DNA of 64,000 bases from Singulisphaera sp. GP187 (GCA_945861245.1 CAMAUE010000008.1:1-64000); one strand, 5' to 3'. Positions 8,479 to 19,727 are shown, counted from the stretch's first letter. Made by a program: numbers and translations. The notes: generated by a model from the sequence alone, not told the origin.

Positions 8479-9972
8479 ATGCGTTTCCTGCTCTGTTTCA
8501 CCTTCCTCGCTCTCTCGCCGCTTGTCGCATTTGGGCAGGAGAAGAAAGAGGCTGGTCCGATTGCCGAGATCAAGCTCGTTCGCAAGGATCCGGTGACCTA
8601 TGAAGTCATCGAGCCGATCTTTGAAAAACGCTGTTTCGTTTGTCATTCCGGCAACATTAAAGAAGGCAAGCTCGACATTAGCAGCTATGAAGGCCTAATC
8701 AAGGGCGGCAAACGCGGCGAATCGGTCAAGCCGGGCAAGTCGGCTGACAGCTTGCTCTACAAAGTGGTGCAACGTACAACGAAACCGTTCATGCCGCCGC
8801 GCGGTGAAGACCCGTGCACGGCAGAGGAAGTCGCGCTCATCAAGCTATGGATCGACGGTGGTGCCAAGGCCCCGACGACGATTCGCAAACGCAAGGACCC
8901 GATCGTCAGCGCCCCGCCGGCGAGCATTAAAGTGGTCCGCGCCGTCGCCGTCAGCCCCGACAAGGCCGCCGTCGCCGCTGGCCGCAGCAATCAAATCCAC
9001 ATTTACGATGCGGGTTCGGGCAACCACATCCGCACGCTGTTCTCGCCCGGACTGAAAACGCCCGACGGCAAGGACATCAAGGCCGCGCATCTCTCCATCG
9101 TCGAGTCGATGGCCTGGTCGCCCGATGGCAAATACCTCGTCAGCGGCAGCTTCCGCGAAATCATCATCTGGGACGCCCTCACCGGCGAACAGCGCCATAA
9201 GATCACCGGCTTCGCGCATGCCGTCGTTTCCATCGCTTTCTCGCTGGATAGCAAAATGTTCGCGACCGCTGGCGGCGAGCCGACCGTCGAAGGCGAAGTC
9301 AAAATCTTCGAGATTCCGACATGGAAGCTCATCACCGACATCAAGAACGGCCACTCCGACACCGTCTATGGCCTTTCCTTCAGCCCACCCGATGTGCAGT
9401 ACAACGACCCGAGCTACAAACCCAAAGACCCCAAGAACGCCAAGGATGTCAAGATGATCCCGCTGCCGCCGATGATCGCCACCGGCGCCGCGGATAAGTT
9501 CGTCAAGGTTTGGACGATCAGCGATGGCAAGATGGTCAAATCGTTTGAAGGCCACACGCATCACGTGCTTGACGTGGGTTGGTCGCCCGATGGCAAGCTG
9601 CTCGCTTCCGCCGGCGGCGACAATACGGTCAAGGTTTGGGACTTCGAGAAGGGCGAACAAGCACGCACCATCAACGCGCACGGCAAACAAGTGACGCGTT
9701 TGCTGTTCATCGGCAAGAAGACCGAGTTCCTCACGGCTGGCGGCGACAATTCCGTCAAGGCGTTCAACGCCGTCAACGGCGGCGCTCTCCGCACCTTCGC
9801 CGGTGCCACCGACTTCGTCTACGCCGTCGCTTGCAGTGCTGATGGCAGTGTCGTCGCCGCGGGTGGCGAGGATGGCGTTGTCCGCGTCTACAACGGAATC
9901 AACGCCACAATCCTCCGCTCGCTGCTACCGCCCGACGCGCAGCCGCCGATGAAGAAGGAAGAGAAGAAATAG
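8479..9972 (+). CDS. Planctomycete cytochrome C domain plus WD40 repeat protein
   Basis: The 497-residue product has a signal peptide ending near residue 20 (VAFGQ). A planctomycete-type cytochrome C domain (PSCyt1-like) follows at about 35-125, with the haem motif C-F-V-C-H and a MPP axial-ligand-like motif. The rest is WD40 repeats (about 145-480; repeated S-P-D-G-K and (V/I)-W-D motifs) forming a beta-propeller. It likely acts in the periplasm in electron transfer or as a scaffold. I chose the ATG at 8479 because it directly begins the signal peptide; the longer frame from 8428 starts inside a palindromic repeat. Confidence 0.88.
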   Translation: MRFLLCFTFLALSPLVAFGQEKKEAGPIAEIKLVRKDPVTYEVIEPIFEKRCFVCHSGNIKEGKLDISSYEGLIKGGKRGESVKPGKSADSLLYKVVQRTTKPFMPPRGEDPCTAEEVALIKLWIDGGAKAPTTIRKRKDPIVSAPPASIKVVRAVAVSPDKAAVAAGRSNQIHIYDAGSGNHIRTLFSPGLKTPDGKDIKAAHLSIVESMAWSPDGKYLVSGSFREIIIWDALTGEQRHKITGFAHAVVSIAFSLDSKMFATAGGEPTVEGEVKIFEIPTWKLITDIKNGHSDTVYGLSFSPPDVQYNDPSYKPKDPKNAKDVKMIPLPPMIATGAADKFVKVWTISDGKMVKSFEGHTHHVLDVGWSPDGKLLASAGGDNTVKVWDFEKGEQARTINAHGKQVTRLLFIGKKTEFLTAGGDNSVKAFNAVNGGALRTFAGATDFVYAVACSADGSVVAAGGEDGVVRVYNGINATILRSLLPPDAQPPMKKEEKK

Positions 9973-10003
9973 GCTTTCGCCAAATCGTTTCGTGATAAAC
10001 AGA

Positions 10004-10040
10004 AAAGCCTCGCGGCTAATTACCGCGAGGCTTTCTTTTT
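10004..10040 (+). terminator. Rho-independent terminator
   Basis: A 12-bp perfect stem (AAAGCCTCGCGG with CCGCGAGGCTTT) and 7-base loop are followed by CTTTTT, 30 bases after the cytochrome/WD40 stop codon. Confidence 0.9.
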
Positions 10041-10054
10041 CGGATGCAATTCTA

Positions 10055-10130
10055 GAGGTGAGGTGTTCAGAACCTCTGGCGATTATCTAAACGCGGTCCC
10101 AAGGGTTCGGAGTACCTCACCCTTGGGCTT
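10055..10130. repeat. Palindromic repeat, family D copy 1 (degenerate)
   Basis: The right arm at 10098-10130 matches the family D arms at 27470 and 45702 (AAGGGTTCGGAGTACCTCAC). The left arm is shorter and diverged. It lies between two convergent genes. Confidence 0.8.
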
Positions 10131-10145
10131 GCATTTTCATTTGCC

Positions 10146-12254
<2,109 letters not shown>

Positions 12255-12521
12255 GACTGGCGGTGGCGTCCTTGTTTAGCGTCCGGAAAGAACTTGCGAG
12301 CGCTAAACGAAAAAACCGAGACCGTCTCCTGAGGTAAAAAAACAGGCGGCCCGCCGGGGAACCGATCTCCGGTGAGTTGCCGCTCTTGAAGGTAGTTTTT
12401 GGACTGCTAGGGTTGTTGCCGGGTTCGACCTAGTTCTCCCCGGCAGAGAGAACATCCAATTCAGGACGTAAAGGGAACAATCCATTCCAAATAACCCTGA
12501 TTTCGCGTAAAGCGAAACTAG
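12255..12521 (-). promoter_or_regulatory. Long structured 5' leader of fusA
   Basis: About 270 transcribed bases separate the predicted promoter from the fusA start. On the minus strand they contain a GCCGGG/CCCGGC hairpin, a GC-rich near-palindrome (GGCGGGCCGCC) followed within three bases by seven T, and GAGACGGTCTC followed by a six-T run. These resemble terminator or attenuator modules. No known riboswitch class is recognised. Confidence 0.4.
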
Positions 12522-12528
12522 TGTGAGT

Positions 12529-12556
12529 ATTATAACTTTCGATGCAGTTTTGTCGA
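12529..12556 (-). promoter_or_regulatory. Sigma-70 promoter for fusA
   Basis: On the minus strand TCGACA (12556-12551) and TATAAT (12534-12529) are separated by 16 bases: five of six and six of six matches to consensus. It points into the fusA leader. Confidence 0.65.
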
Positions 12557-12796
12557 GAGGAACTCTGAAAAATCGGAGTGGATGACATTCAGGTCGCCAT
12601 CACTTCTTCCGCATATTCTTTTAAATCAGCATTGTCCGTCGTAGGCGTTATTGCGAAATCTGCAAATCCGCCTCGTCGCCGCCATCCGTGATGTTCCTCC
12701 AAAAACCCGTGTCAAAATCACCAGGCTCCTCCAGGATCTGAAGTAGATGCGAATATCAGGCTTGGCAATCACTGCCTGCTTTGCAACAATCACCGT

Positions 12797-12957
12797 TATA
12801 CCTTCCGCGGATGGGATTGTCGTTTTTCCGAGCCGCGACCGTGAGGGAGCGGCCGACAGCAAACGCACGGCATACTGTCGGCCGCTCCCTCACGGTCGCG
12901 GCTTAAAACCGATTCGATTCGTCCGAAAATGCGACATTTCCAACCGTGTGAAGTATA
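12797..12957. repeat. Two-layer palindromic element: outer arm class 1, inner family A
   Basis: Outer arms at 12797-12810 (TATACCTTCCGCGG) and 12944-12957 are imperfect inverted copies; inner arms of 29 bases at 12831-12859 and 12875-12903 pair perfectly. The same outer arms occur around different inner hairpins at 29079, 30859 and 54303. The remainder of 12557-12993 shows no gene. Confidence 0.85.
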
Positions 12958-12993
12958 CATCAACCGTAGCCCAACGCACAAGCGGAATCAGGT

Positions 12994-13437
12994 ATGAATG
13001 ACTCACGCAATGCTGATTTTGAAACCGACCCGCGATTTCCGTCCGGGCCTTGGGCGGGCTACTTCCTGCAGAAGGCCTTGCCTGGCAAGCATCAAATGGA
13101 ACTTCGCCTTGCCTTCCGCGCCGGCCAAATGCTCGGCGAAGGGCGCGATTGGGTGGGTGCATTCACTATCAACGGCCAGTACGACATCGTCGACGGCAAG
13201 TGCTGGTGGCACAAAAAATACGTCGGCAAACACGACGTCTATTACAAAGGCTTCAACGAAGGTAAAGGCATTTGGGGCATCTGGGAGATCGGCCATCCCA
13301 GCTATGGCGTCGCTACCGGCGGGTTTCACATTTGGCCCGAAGGCATCGGCGACGGCCCTGCCGATCACCTCGAAGCGGAAGCCGAACCGCCCGTCGCGGA
13401 ACATGAAGAGGCGGTTGAATTGGTGGAGACACGTTAG
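12994..13437 (+). CDS. Small conserved-looking protein of unknown function
   Basis: The 147-residue product has no signal peptide. It contains a W-A-G-Y-F motif, G-x-G-x-D-x-V-G-A-F near residue 50, then K-K-Y-V-G-K-H-D-V-Y-Y and I-W-G-I-W. This alternation of aromatic and glycine residues suggests a small beta-barrel. The last 25 residues are Glu-rich. It is convergent with aroC. I cannot name the family. Confidence 0.75.
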   Translation: MNDSRNADFETDPRFPSGPWAGYFLQKALPGKHQMELRLAFRAGQMLGEGRDWVGAFTINGQYDIVDGKCWWHKKYVGKHDVYYKGFNEGKGIWGIWEIGHPSYGVATGGFHIWPEGIGDGPADHLEAEAEPPVAEHEEAVELVETR

Positions 13438-13446
13438 TTTCGGCAT

Positions 13447-13502
13447 TCCGTTGGGCGTTCAGCGCTCGCAGCGAACTATCCGAACGCTAAACGACAAGCG
13501 GG
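13447..13502. repeat. Degenerate family B-like palindrome
   Basis: Imperfect inverted arms around GGGCGTTCAGCGCTCG and CGAACGCTAAACGACAAGCG lie between two convergent genes and resemble family B. Confidence 0.4.
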
Positions 13503-13508
13503 ATGCGC

Positions 13509-14603
13509 TCACGCAAAATGCCCGCACTGCGCTCGAAAACGCAGCCAATGATCTACCAGCACTAGCGCGAACATCGCTTCGCCCATGACGACGAACCTCG
13601 GCAACAGGCACGGGTCGTGTCGGCCTTTCGTCGCGATCTCCGTCGGCTCGCCGGCGCGATTGACGGTTCGCTGCGGGCGTGGCAGGCTGCTCGTGGGCTT
13701 CAGCGCAACTCGGCACAGGATCGGTTCGCCGCTCGATATTCCGCCGAGCATCCCGCCATGGCGATTCGTTTCTGTACCAATTGTCCCGTCGGGTTTGCGA
13801 ATGAACGCATCGTTGCATTCGCTGCCGCGCATGGTGGCAACGCGAAAACCGGCGCCATACTCAAACGCCGTGACGGCGGGCAGCGAGAGCATCGCTTTCG
13901 CCAGGTCGGCCTTGAGCTTGTCGAAGACCGGTTCGCCCAAGCCTGGCGGTACACCGGTAGCGACGAGTTGGCAGATGCCACCGATCGAATCGCGATCCTT
14001 GCGAACCGCCTCAATCATCTGGATCATCTCAACAGCGACGGCCGAGTCGGGACAGCGCACCTCGTTGGCTTCGACTTGCTCCAGGGTGACTGCGGTCGGA
14101 TCGGCGATCTCGGCACAAATGGGACCGACCTGCGCGACATACCCCAGCACGCGCATGCCGGCCTGTGTGAGCAACTTTTTGGCGATTGCGCCGGCGGCGA
14201 CGCGGCAGATCGTCTCGCGGGCGCTGGAGCGCCCACCGCCACGGTAGTCGCGAAAGCCGAACTTGGCGTCGAAAGTGAAGTCGGCATGACCGGGGCGGTA
14301 CTTGTCCTTGATGTCGCCGTAGTCCTTGCTGCGTTGATCGCGGTTGTGAAAGACGATGCCGATCGGCGTGCCATCAGTCTTGCCCTCGAAAACGCCGGAC
14401 CAAATTTCAGGCAAGTCGTCTTCGTCCCGCTGGGTTACGATACTCGATTGGCCTGGACGCCGTCGGCGTAGGTCGGGGATTAGGTCGTCTTCAGAAAGCG
14501 GCAAGCCGGGTGGGCAGCCGTCTACAATGGCGACATACCCCGGCCCATGGCTGACGCCGGCGGTGGTGACGCGAAACAGTTGCCCGAAAGTATTGCCTGC
14601 CAT
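13509..14603 (-). CDS. aroC: Chorismate synthase
   Basis: It converts 5-enolpyruvylshikimate-3-phosphate to chorismate with reduced FMN, the last common step to aromatic amino acids. The 364-residue protein shows the family hallmarks: an M-A-G-N-T-F-G start, G-V-S-H-G-P, an R-P-G-H-A-D motif, the G-G-G-R-S-S-A-R-E-T signature, and a late G-G-I-S-S-G-E motif. I chose the ATG at 14603 over 14636 because the family begins immediately with this motif. No other shikimate gene is adjacent. Confidence 0.95.
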   Translation of the reverse strand: MAGNTFGQLFRVTTAGVSHGPGYVAIVDGCPPGLPLSEDDLIPDLRRRRPGQSSIVTQRDEDDLPEIWSGVFEGKTDGTPIGIVFHNRDQRSKDYGDIKDKYRPGHADFTFDAKFGFRDYRGGGRSSARETICRVAAGAIAKKLLTQAGMRVLGYVAQVGPICAEIADPTAVTLEQVEANEVRCPDSAVAVEMIQMIEAVRKDRDSIGGICQLVATGVPPGLGEPVFDKLKADLAKAMLSLPAVTAFEYGAGFRVATMRGSECNDAFIRKPDGTIGTETNRHGGMLGGISSGEPILCRVALKPTSSLPRPQRTVNRAGEPTEIATKGRHDPCLLPRFVVMGEAMFALVLVDHWLRFRAQCGHFA

Positions 14604-14708
14604 GGTGTGTGTCTTACTTGTGTTGTGGAAGCCCAACAGCTGCCGCGCTCCGTTTGCATTGTACAGCGCTAAACAAAAACAATCGGACTTTTGTCGATAG
14701 GGCCATTC

Positions 14709-15587
14709 CTACCTCCCCCATCGCTTCGTGATGCCCGCATACGCATCAATTCGGCGATCGCGCAGGAAAGGCCAATTGCGCCGGACGTCCTCGGCTCGTG
14801 CGGGATCGCATGTTACGAGTAGGATATCCTCGGTTTCGTGGGTTGCTTTCGACAGGATCACGCCGAACGGATCGCTGATGAACGAAGCGCCCCAGAAATC
14901 GATCCCGCCGTCGGTTGGCCCCTCATGTCCGATGCGATTGATCGCGGCGACGTACAGCCCGTTGGCGATGGCGTGCGATCGCTGGATCGTTTCCCAGGCC
15001 TGGTGCTGTTGGATGCCGAACTCGGCGCGTTCGCGGGGATGCCAGCCGATCGCCGTCGGATAGATCAGCACCTGCGCACCTTCGAGAGCGGTCAGGCGTG
15101 CGCCTTCGGGGTACCACTGGTCCCAGCAGACCAACACGCCGATGCGCGCGAATTTTGTGTCGAAAGCGTGGAAGCCGAGATCTCCCGGCGTGAAGTAATA
15201 CTTTTCATAAAACAGCGGATCGTCCGGGATGTGCATCTTTCGATAAACGCCGGCGATCGAACCGTCGGCATCGAGTATGACAGCTGTGTTGTGGTACAAT
15301 CCCGGCGCCCGGCGTTCAAAGAGCGATGCCACGATTACTTTGCCCAACGATTTCGCGAGTTTGCCGAGCCTATCCGTGGTGGGACCGGGAATTGGCTCGG
15401 CGAAATCGAAGATCGCGCAATCGGTTTTTTGACAGAAGTAACGTGTCAGGAAAAGTTCGGGCAGGCAGATGATTTCCGCACCGCGCCGGCTTGCTTCGGA
15501 GATACGTTCGACCGCACGTTCGAGATTGCGCGCGGGTTCGGCCTCGCATTGCATCTGAACCAGACCGAGTGTGAACGGGTTTGGCAT
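14709..15587 (-). CDS. aguB: N-carbamoylputrescine amidase-type carbon-nitrogen hydrolase
   Basis: A nitrilase-superfamily enzyme of 292 residues with the Glu-Lys-Cys triad: E44 (CLPEL), K117 (YRKMHIPD) and C154 (VCWDQWYPE). The CWDQWYPE context and the R-K-M-H-I-P-D-D-P motif are typical of AguB, which hydrolyses N-carbamoylputrescine to putrescine in the agmatine route. Agmatine deiminase (AguA), the usual partner, is not adjacent. A related amidase activity cannot be excluded. Confidence 0.88.
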   Translation of the reverse strand: MPNPFTLGLVQMQCEAEPARNLERAVERISEASRRGAEIICLPELFLTRYFCQKTDCAIFDFAEPIPGPTTDRLGKLAKSLGKVIVASLFERRAPGLYHNTAVILDADGSIAGVYRKMHIPDDPLFYEKYYFTPGDLGFHAFDTKFARIGVLVCWDQWYPEGARLTALEGAQVLIYPTAIGWHPRERAEFGIQQHQAWETIQRSHAIANGLYVAAINRIGHEGPTDGGIDFWGASFISDPFGVILSKATHETEDILLVTCDPARAEDVRRNWPFLRDRRIDAYAGITKRWGR

Positions 15588-15610
15588 GGGTGTCGCTCAT
15601 CGGAATAATT

Positions 15611-15664
15611 CCGCTTGCGGCGTAGCACTCGCGTGGTATTTTCTGAGCGCTAAGCCGCAAGCGG
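15611..15664. repeat. Palindromic repeat, family B copy 2
   Basis: Arms of 20 bases at 15611-15630 and 15645-15664 pair with a few mismatches, sharing the CCGCTTGCGG core of family B. Confidence 0.85.
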
Positions 15665-15730
15665 CATACAAGTAAAGTTTCTGTTTGTCGACTTCCATAG
15701 TTATTCTGCGCAACCATCGCGCATAAAACA

Positions 15731-15773
15731 ACCGAAGCGGGTCAACCTTCATGGAAGATTGACCCGCTTCGGT
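15731..15773. repeat. Hairpin upstream of the gmhB-like gene
   Basis: Arms ACCGAAGCGGGTCAACCTT (15731-15749) and its near-complement (15755-15773) pair with one or two mismatches around a five-base loop. It lies between divergent genes and 42 bases before the start at 15816. It could affect expression or be another repeat family. Confidence 0.75.
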
Positions 15774-15815
15774 ATGCCGTACGAACTGACACTTGAATTC
15801 AAGGAGGCCTCACGA

Positions 15816-16391
15816 ATGTCGCAACTTCGTCCCGCTGTTTTTTTGGATCGCGACGGCACGTTGAATGTCGAGCGCTCGTATATCACGCGCCCAGAGGATC
15901 TTGTCCTGCTGCCGGGCGTCGCCGCTGCCGTCTTGCGATTACAGCGTGCTGGGTTCGTGTGCGTCGTTGTTACGAATCAGGCGGGCGTGGGTCGTGGCTT
16001 GATGACACATGCCGATCTCGATCGCGTTCATGCCGAACTGGCCAGGCAACTCGCTCACGACAGTGTGACCCTCGACGGCATTTATTTCTGTACGTTTGCG
16101 CCGTCCACCAACGATCAGGCTGCCGTCGAACATCCCGAGCGAAAACCCGCGCCGGGGATGCTGCTGCGAGCCGCGAGTGAACTGCATCTCGATCTCACGC
16201 GGTCGTGGATGATCGGCGACACGCTGCGGGATATTCTCGCCGGACAGGGCGCTGGTTGCCGCGAGTGCATCCTGGTTCGCACGGGGCACGCTATCGAAGA
16301 AGAGGAATTTCATCGCGCCAGCCCCTTCATTTTGCTCGATGACCTATCCGCAGCGGTCGATTGGATCCTTGCCAAACACCCACAGGTTTAA
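15816..16391 (+). CDS. gmhB: HAD-IIIA phosphatase, GmhB-like (heptose-1,7-bisphosphate 7-phosphatase)
   Basis: GmhB removes the 7-phosphate from heptose-1,7-bisphosphate for lipopolysaccharide core heptose. The 191-residue protein has HAD motif I D-R-D-G-T-L-N (nucleophile D11, D13), V-V-T-N-Q-A-G-V (motif II), R-K-P-A-P-G-M-L and M-I-G-D-T-L-R-D. The zinc loop is incomplete: E. coli-type GmhB has C-x-H and C-x-C before R-K-P, but here the pattern is F-C-T-F and E-H-P-E-R-K-P. Substrate could therefore differ (another sugar or histidinol phosphate). AAGGAGG at 15801-15807 fixes the start. Confidence 0.82.
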   Translation: MSQLRPAVFLDRDGTLNVERSYITRPEDLVLLPGVAAAVLRLQRAGFVCVVVTNQAGVGRGLMTHADLDRVHAELARQLAHDSVTLDGIYFCTFAPSTNDQAAVEHPERKPAPGMLLRAASELHLDLTRSWMIGDTLRDILAGQGAGCRECILVRTGHAIEEEEFHRASPFILLDDLSAAVDWILAKHPQV

Positions 16392-16591
16392 TGGCAATAT
16401 TTGTATTCGAACTCCTGTTTAGGAACCTGGAAAATCGCGTTATCGTCATCGTCACGCCGAACGAACCAGTTCTTTTGCTGGACATTTCGGCGTTCCCTGG
16501 GTAGGCTAACCACACTGAACCCCTATACCGTCGCACGCGCGTTCTGCGTGCGGCCATTCTGCGCATTCCCCCGTTTTCTGGGGCCGATCAA

Positions 16592-19500
16592 ATGATGTAT
16601 GAAGCAAACCCGTTCGAGTGCTCCCGAATTGCTCAAGACCTGCAAGTCCGCAAGGTGCAGGTCGAGAGCGTCATGGAGTTGTTCAATGCAGGCAACACCG
16701 TGCCGTTCATCACCCGTTACCGCAAGGAGCGTACCGGCGGGCTTGACGAGGACGTGATTCGCCAAATCCAGGCGAGGCTTACCGCGCTAAAGCAGCTTAA
16801 CGACCGCAAGCAGACGGTTCTCAAGAGCATCGAGAATCAAGGCAAGCTGACGGACGAACTGCGCCGCGAGATTACGAACGCCAATACGATTCGTCGGCTC
16901 GAAGACTTGTACATGCCGTATAAGCCGAAGAAGAAGAGCCTCGCCACAGCCGCCCGCGAAAAAGGGTTGGAACCATTGGCCTTGGCGATTTGGCAGAGCG
17001 ACAGCGCTGCGACGAATCTCGACGAGTTGTGTGTCGGCCTCGTCAATCCCGAAAAACAGTTGGCCGACGCGGAAACCGTGAAGGCGGGTGTGCAGCACAT
17101 CATCGCGGAAATGATCAGCGACGCCGCCGAGGTACGTGCCCAGGTTCGCCGAGCGTTGTGGAAGATCAGTTCGATATTGTCGAAAAAGAACGAAAAAGTG
17201 CCCGATGGCAAAGGCATCGAGTACAAGCCATACTTCGAGTTCAAAGAGAGCGTGCAAGATATTCGCATGCATCGGCTGCTGGCGATCAACCGAGGCGACA
17301 AAGAGGGTGTGTTAAAGGTCGAACTCGACTTTCCAGCGGAGATTATCGGAGGCGTCGCCGCCGAGGCGCTGGCGGAAACGCTATTCCGTGCCGCCGGTCA
17401 TTCATCGGAACCACCGGTCGCAACGCCGGCGCCGTCGGGTGAAGCGCCGCCGCTAGTCGAGACGCTCAAGCCTGACCCGAAACCGGCGCTGACGGGCGAT
17501 CCGTTGTATCACGGGCATCCGTTCCTGTCACCGCATATCGCATTCCTGACGACCTGTCTGCATGACGCACTGGACCGGTTGCTGCTGCCATCGCTGGAAC
17601 GTGAAATTCGCGGCGAATTGACGGATGAAGCCGAGATTCACGCCGTGAAGGTATTCGCGCACAACATTCGCGGTCTATTATTGCAGCCGCCGCTCATCGG
17701 CAAGCGCGTTTTGGCAGTCGATCCCGGTTTCCGAACTGGATGCAAATTGGCGGCGCTCGACGAGTTCGGCAACCTGCTCGAACATGCCGTGATCTATCCA
17801 CACGGCGGCGGACCCGGTGGCGCACGGCGCGGTAAGGACCGCGAAAGAGACAAGAAACCGGTCGAGCAGCTGGCCGTCCCTGTGGAAGCGGCACTATCCG
17901 TTGCACCAGTAGACGCGGCGCCCATTGCAGCAACGAGTGATGCAGTGGCACCGCCGACAGAACCGTCGCCGGATGCATCCGAATCATCGGTCGCGCATAT
18001 CACGGACGTCGTCGTTGTCGAAACGCCAGTCGCGGCGCCAGCAATACCCCAGCCGCCCCCAGTCGATCGGCGCCTTGAGGCCAAGGAGCAAATCGTCAAG
18101 CTCGTCGGCAGGCACAACCTCAACGTCATCGCGATCGGCAACGGGACCGCCTGCCGCGAGACCGAGGAAGTCATCGCCGAGGTCATCGCCGAGCGTTTGG
18201 CCGAGCTGGCCTACGTCATCATCTCCGAGGCCGGCGCGAGCGTCTATTCGGTCAGCCCGTTGGCGAAGGAAGAGTTTGCAAATCTCGATGCCACGCTGCG
18301 GAGTGCGGCGTCGATTGGCCGACGCTTGCAAGACCCGCTCAGTGAACTCGTCAAGATCGATCCGCAGAGCCTGGGTGTTGGCCTTTATCAGCACGACATG
18401 GGCCGCAAGGAATTGAAGGAATCGCTGGAGGCCGTCGTCGAATCGTGCGTGAACCAAGTCGGTGTGGACCTGAACACAGCCAGCGTTCCTTTGCTGCGGT
18501 ACGTGTCCGGTCTAAACCAAATGGTTGCGCGGGAGATCGTCGAGACACGGAAGAACCAAGGCCCATTCACGACACGCGATCAGCTCATGCACGTGACCGG
18601 TATGGGCCCGACGCGGTTTACGCAATGTGCCGGCTTCCTGAAAATCCCGACCGCCCCGAACCCGCTCGATCGCACCTGGATCCACCCGGAAAGCTATTCG
18701 CATGCCGAGCGCATCCTGAGCGAACTGGGCTACACTCTTTCTGTGCTCGACGACAAAGCTCAGCACGAAGAATTGCGTACGAAGGCAAAGTCGGCCAATG
18801 TCGTCGAACTGGCGAAGAAGCTGGAAATAGGCGAGCCGACCGTGGCGGATATTCTCGATTCACTCGTCCGCCCGGGCCGTGATCCGCGAGAAGACCTGCC
18901 GGCGCCGATTTTCAAGAAGGGCATCCTAAAACTCGACGACTTACAGCAGGGCATGGAACTCAAAGGCACGGTGTTGAACGTCGTCGATTTCGGCGCGTTC
19001 GTCGATGTCGGCCTCAAGGAAAGCGGCTTGGTGCACATCAGCCAGCTGGCGAATAAGTATATCAAGAGTCCGTATGAGGTGGTGTCGGTAAATGATGTCG
19101 TGACGGTGTGGGTGCTCAAGATCGACAAGGACAACAATCACGTCTCGCTGACGATGATCGCGCCGGGAACCGAACGCAAGCCGATGGAACGCGGACAACG
19201 TCCGCAGCGCCGCGAGGATGAGCCGCAACGCCAGCCCGACCAAGGCCGCCGTCCGTTGCAGGGCCAAGGCGGTCCGCCGCGTGATCGGCCGCAGGGTCAA
19301 GGCCAAGGACAGGGTCAAGGTCGTGATTCGGGTCCACGCCGTGACGACCGACGTCCGCCACGTGGTCGCAGCGGCCCGCCGGGTCAACGCCGGGACGACC
19401 GCCCAGCTGCGGCGCGAGCACCAGAACAGCCCGCCGCACCGCCCATGCCGCCGACCCCGCCACCAAAACCTCGCCGCGAACCGCCCAAGGCGAAACTGAC

Positions 19501-19627
19501 GCAAGACGCCATCGAAGGCAAAGCGCCGTTGCGTTCGCTTGGCGAGTTGGCCGCGTTCTTCGCCGCAAAGGAAACGAAGGAAACGCCGCCAGAGAACAAA
19601 CCGGAGACGCCGCCTGCGGGATCGTGA
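16592..19627 (+). CDS. tex: Tex-like S1 RNA-binding protein with internal insertion and RG/Q-rich tail
   Basis: Tex is a conserved nucleic-acid-binding protein linked to transcription and RNA decay. Order: helical N-terminus with FITRYRKE near residue 40; an RNase H-fold (YqgF-like) domain from about 366 (LAVDPGFRTGCK); helix-hairpin-helix at about 620-690; S1 domain at about 782-857. It has 1011 residues against the usual 720-790. The excess is an Ala/Pro/Val-rich insertion (about 405-500) within the RNase H-fold, between IYPH and the IAIGNGTA strand, and a disordered Arg/Gly/Gln/Pro-rich tail (about 865-1011). I infer extra RNA binding from the tail. Confidence 0.9.
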   Translation: MMYEANPFECSRIAQDLQVRKVQVESVMELFNAGNTVPFITRYRKERTGGLDEDVIRQIQARLTALKQLNDRKQTVLKSIENQGKLTDELRREITNANTIRRLEDLYMPYKPKKKSLATAAREKGLEPLALAIWQSDSAATNLDELCVGLVNPEKQLADAETVKAGVQHIIAEMISDAAEVRAQVRRALWKISSILSKKNEKVPDGKGIEYKPYFEFKESVQDIRMHRLLAINRGDKEGVLKVELDFPAEIIGGVAAEALAETLFRAAGHSSEPPVATPAPSGEAPPLVETLKPDPKPALTGDPLYHGHPFLSPHIAFLTTCLHDALDRLLLPSLEREIRGELTDEAEIHAVKVFAHNIRGLLLQPPLIGKRVLAVDPGFRTGCKLAALDEFGNLLEHAVIYPHGGGPGGARRGKDRERDKKPVEQLAVPVEAALSVAPVDAAPIAATSDAVAPPTEPSPDASESSVAHITDVVVVETPVAAPAIPQPPPVDRRLEAKEQIVKLVGRHNLNVIAIGNGTACRETEEVIAEVIAERLAELAYVIISEAGASVYSVSPLAKEEFANLDATLRSAASIGRRLQDPLSELVKIDPQSLGVGLYQHDMGRKELKESLEAVVESCVNQVGVDLNTASVPLLRYVSGLNQMVAREIVETRKNQGPFTTRDQLMHVTGMGPTRFTQCAGFLKIPTAPNPLDRTWIHPESYSHAERILSELGYTLSVLDDKAQHEELRTKAKSANVVELAKKLEIGEPTVADILDSLVRPGRDPREDLPAPIFKKGILKLDDLQQGMELKGTVLNVVDFGAFVDVGLKESGLVHISQLANKYIKSPYEVVSVNDVVTVWVLKIDKDNNHVSLTMIAPGTERKPMERGQRPQRREDEPQRQPDQGRRPLQGQGGPPRDRPQGQGQGQGQGRDSGPRRDDRRPPRGRSGPPGQRRDDRPAAARAPEQPAAPPMPPTPPPKPRREPPKAKLTQDAIEGKAPLRSLGELAAFFAAKETKETPPENKPETPPAGS

Positions 19628-19645
19628 GAGTTGCCGTTTAAAAAT

Positions 19646-19709
19646 GTTTTCCGCTTGCGGCTTACCGCTTGCTCGGGCTATCCTGAGCGCTAAGCCGCAA
19701 GCGGAAAAC
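19646..19709. repeat. Palindromic repeat, family B copy 3
   Basis: Arms at 19646-19669 and 19685-19709 share the family core, with a diverged inner part. It lies between the convergent tex and lipoprotein genes and could serve as a shared 3' hairpin. Confidence 0.85.
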
Positions 19710-19727
19710 ACGAATTCTGCTGATCGC

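Noticed and set aside
12797-12957. Two-layer element considered as a full insertion sequence
   Set aside because: At 161 bases it has no room for a transposase; at most it is a non-autonomous element.
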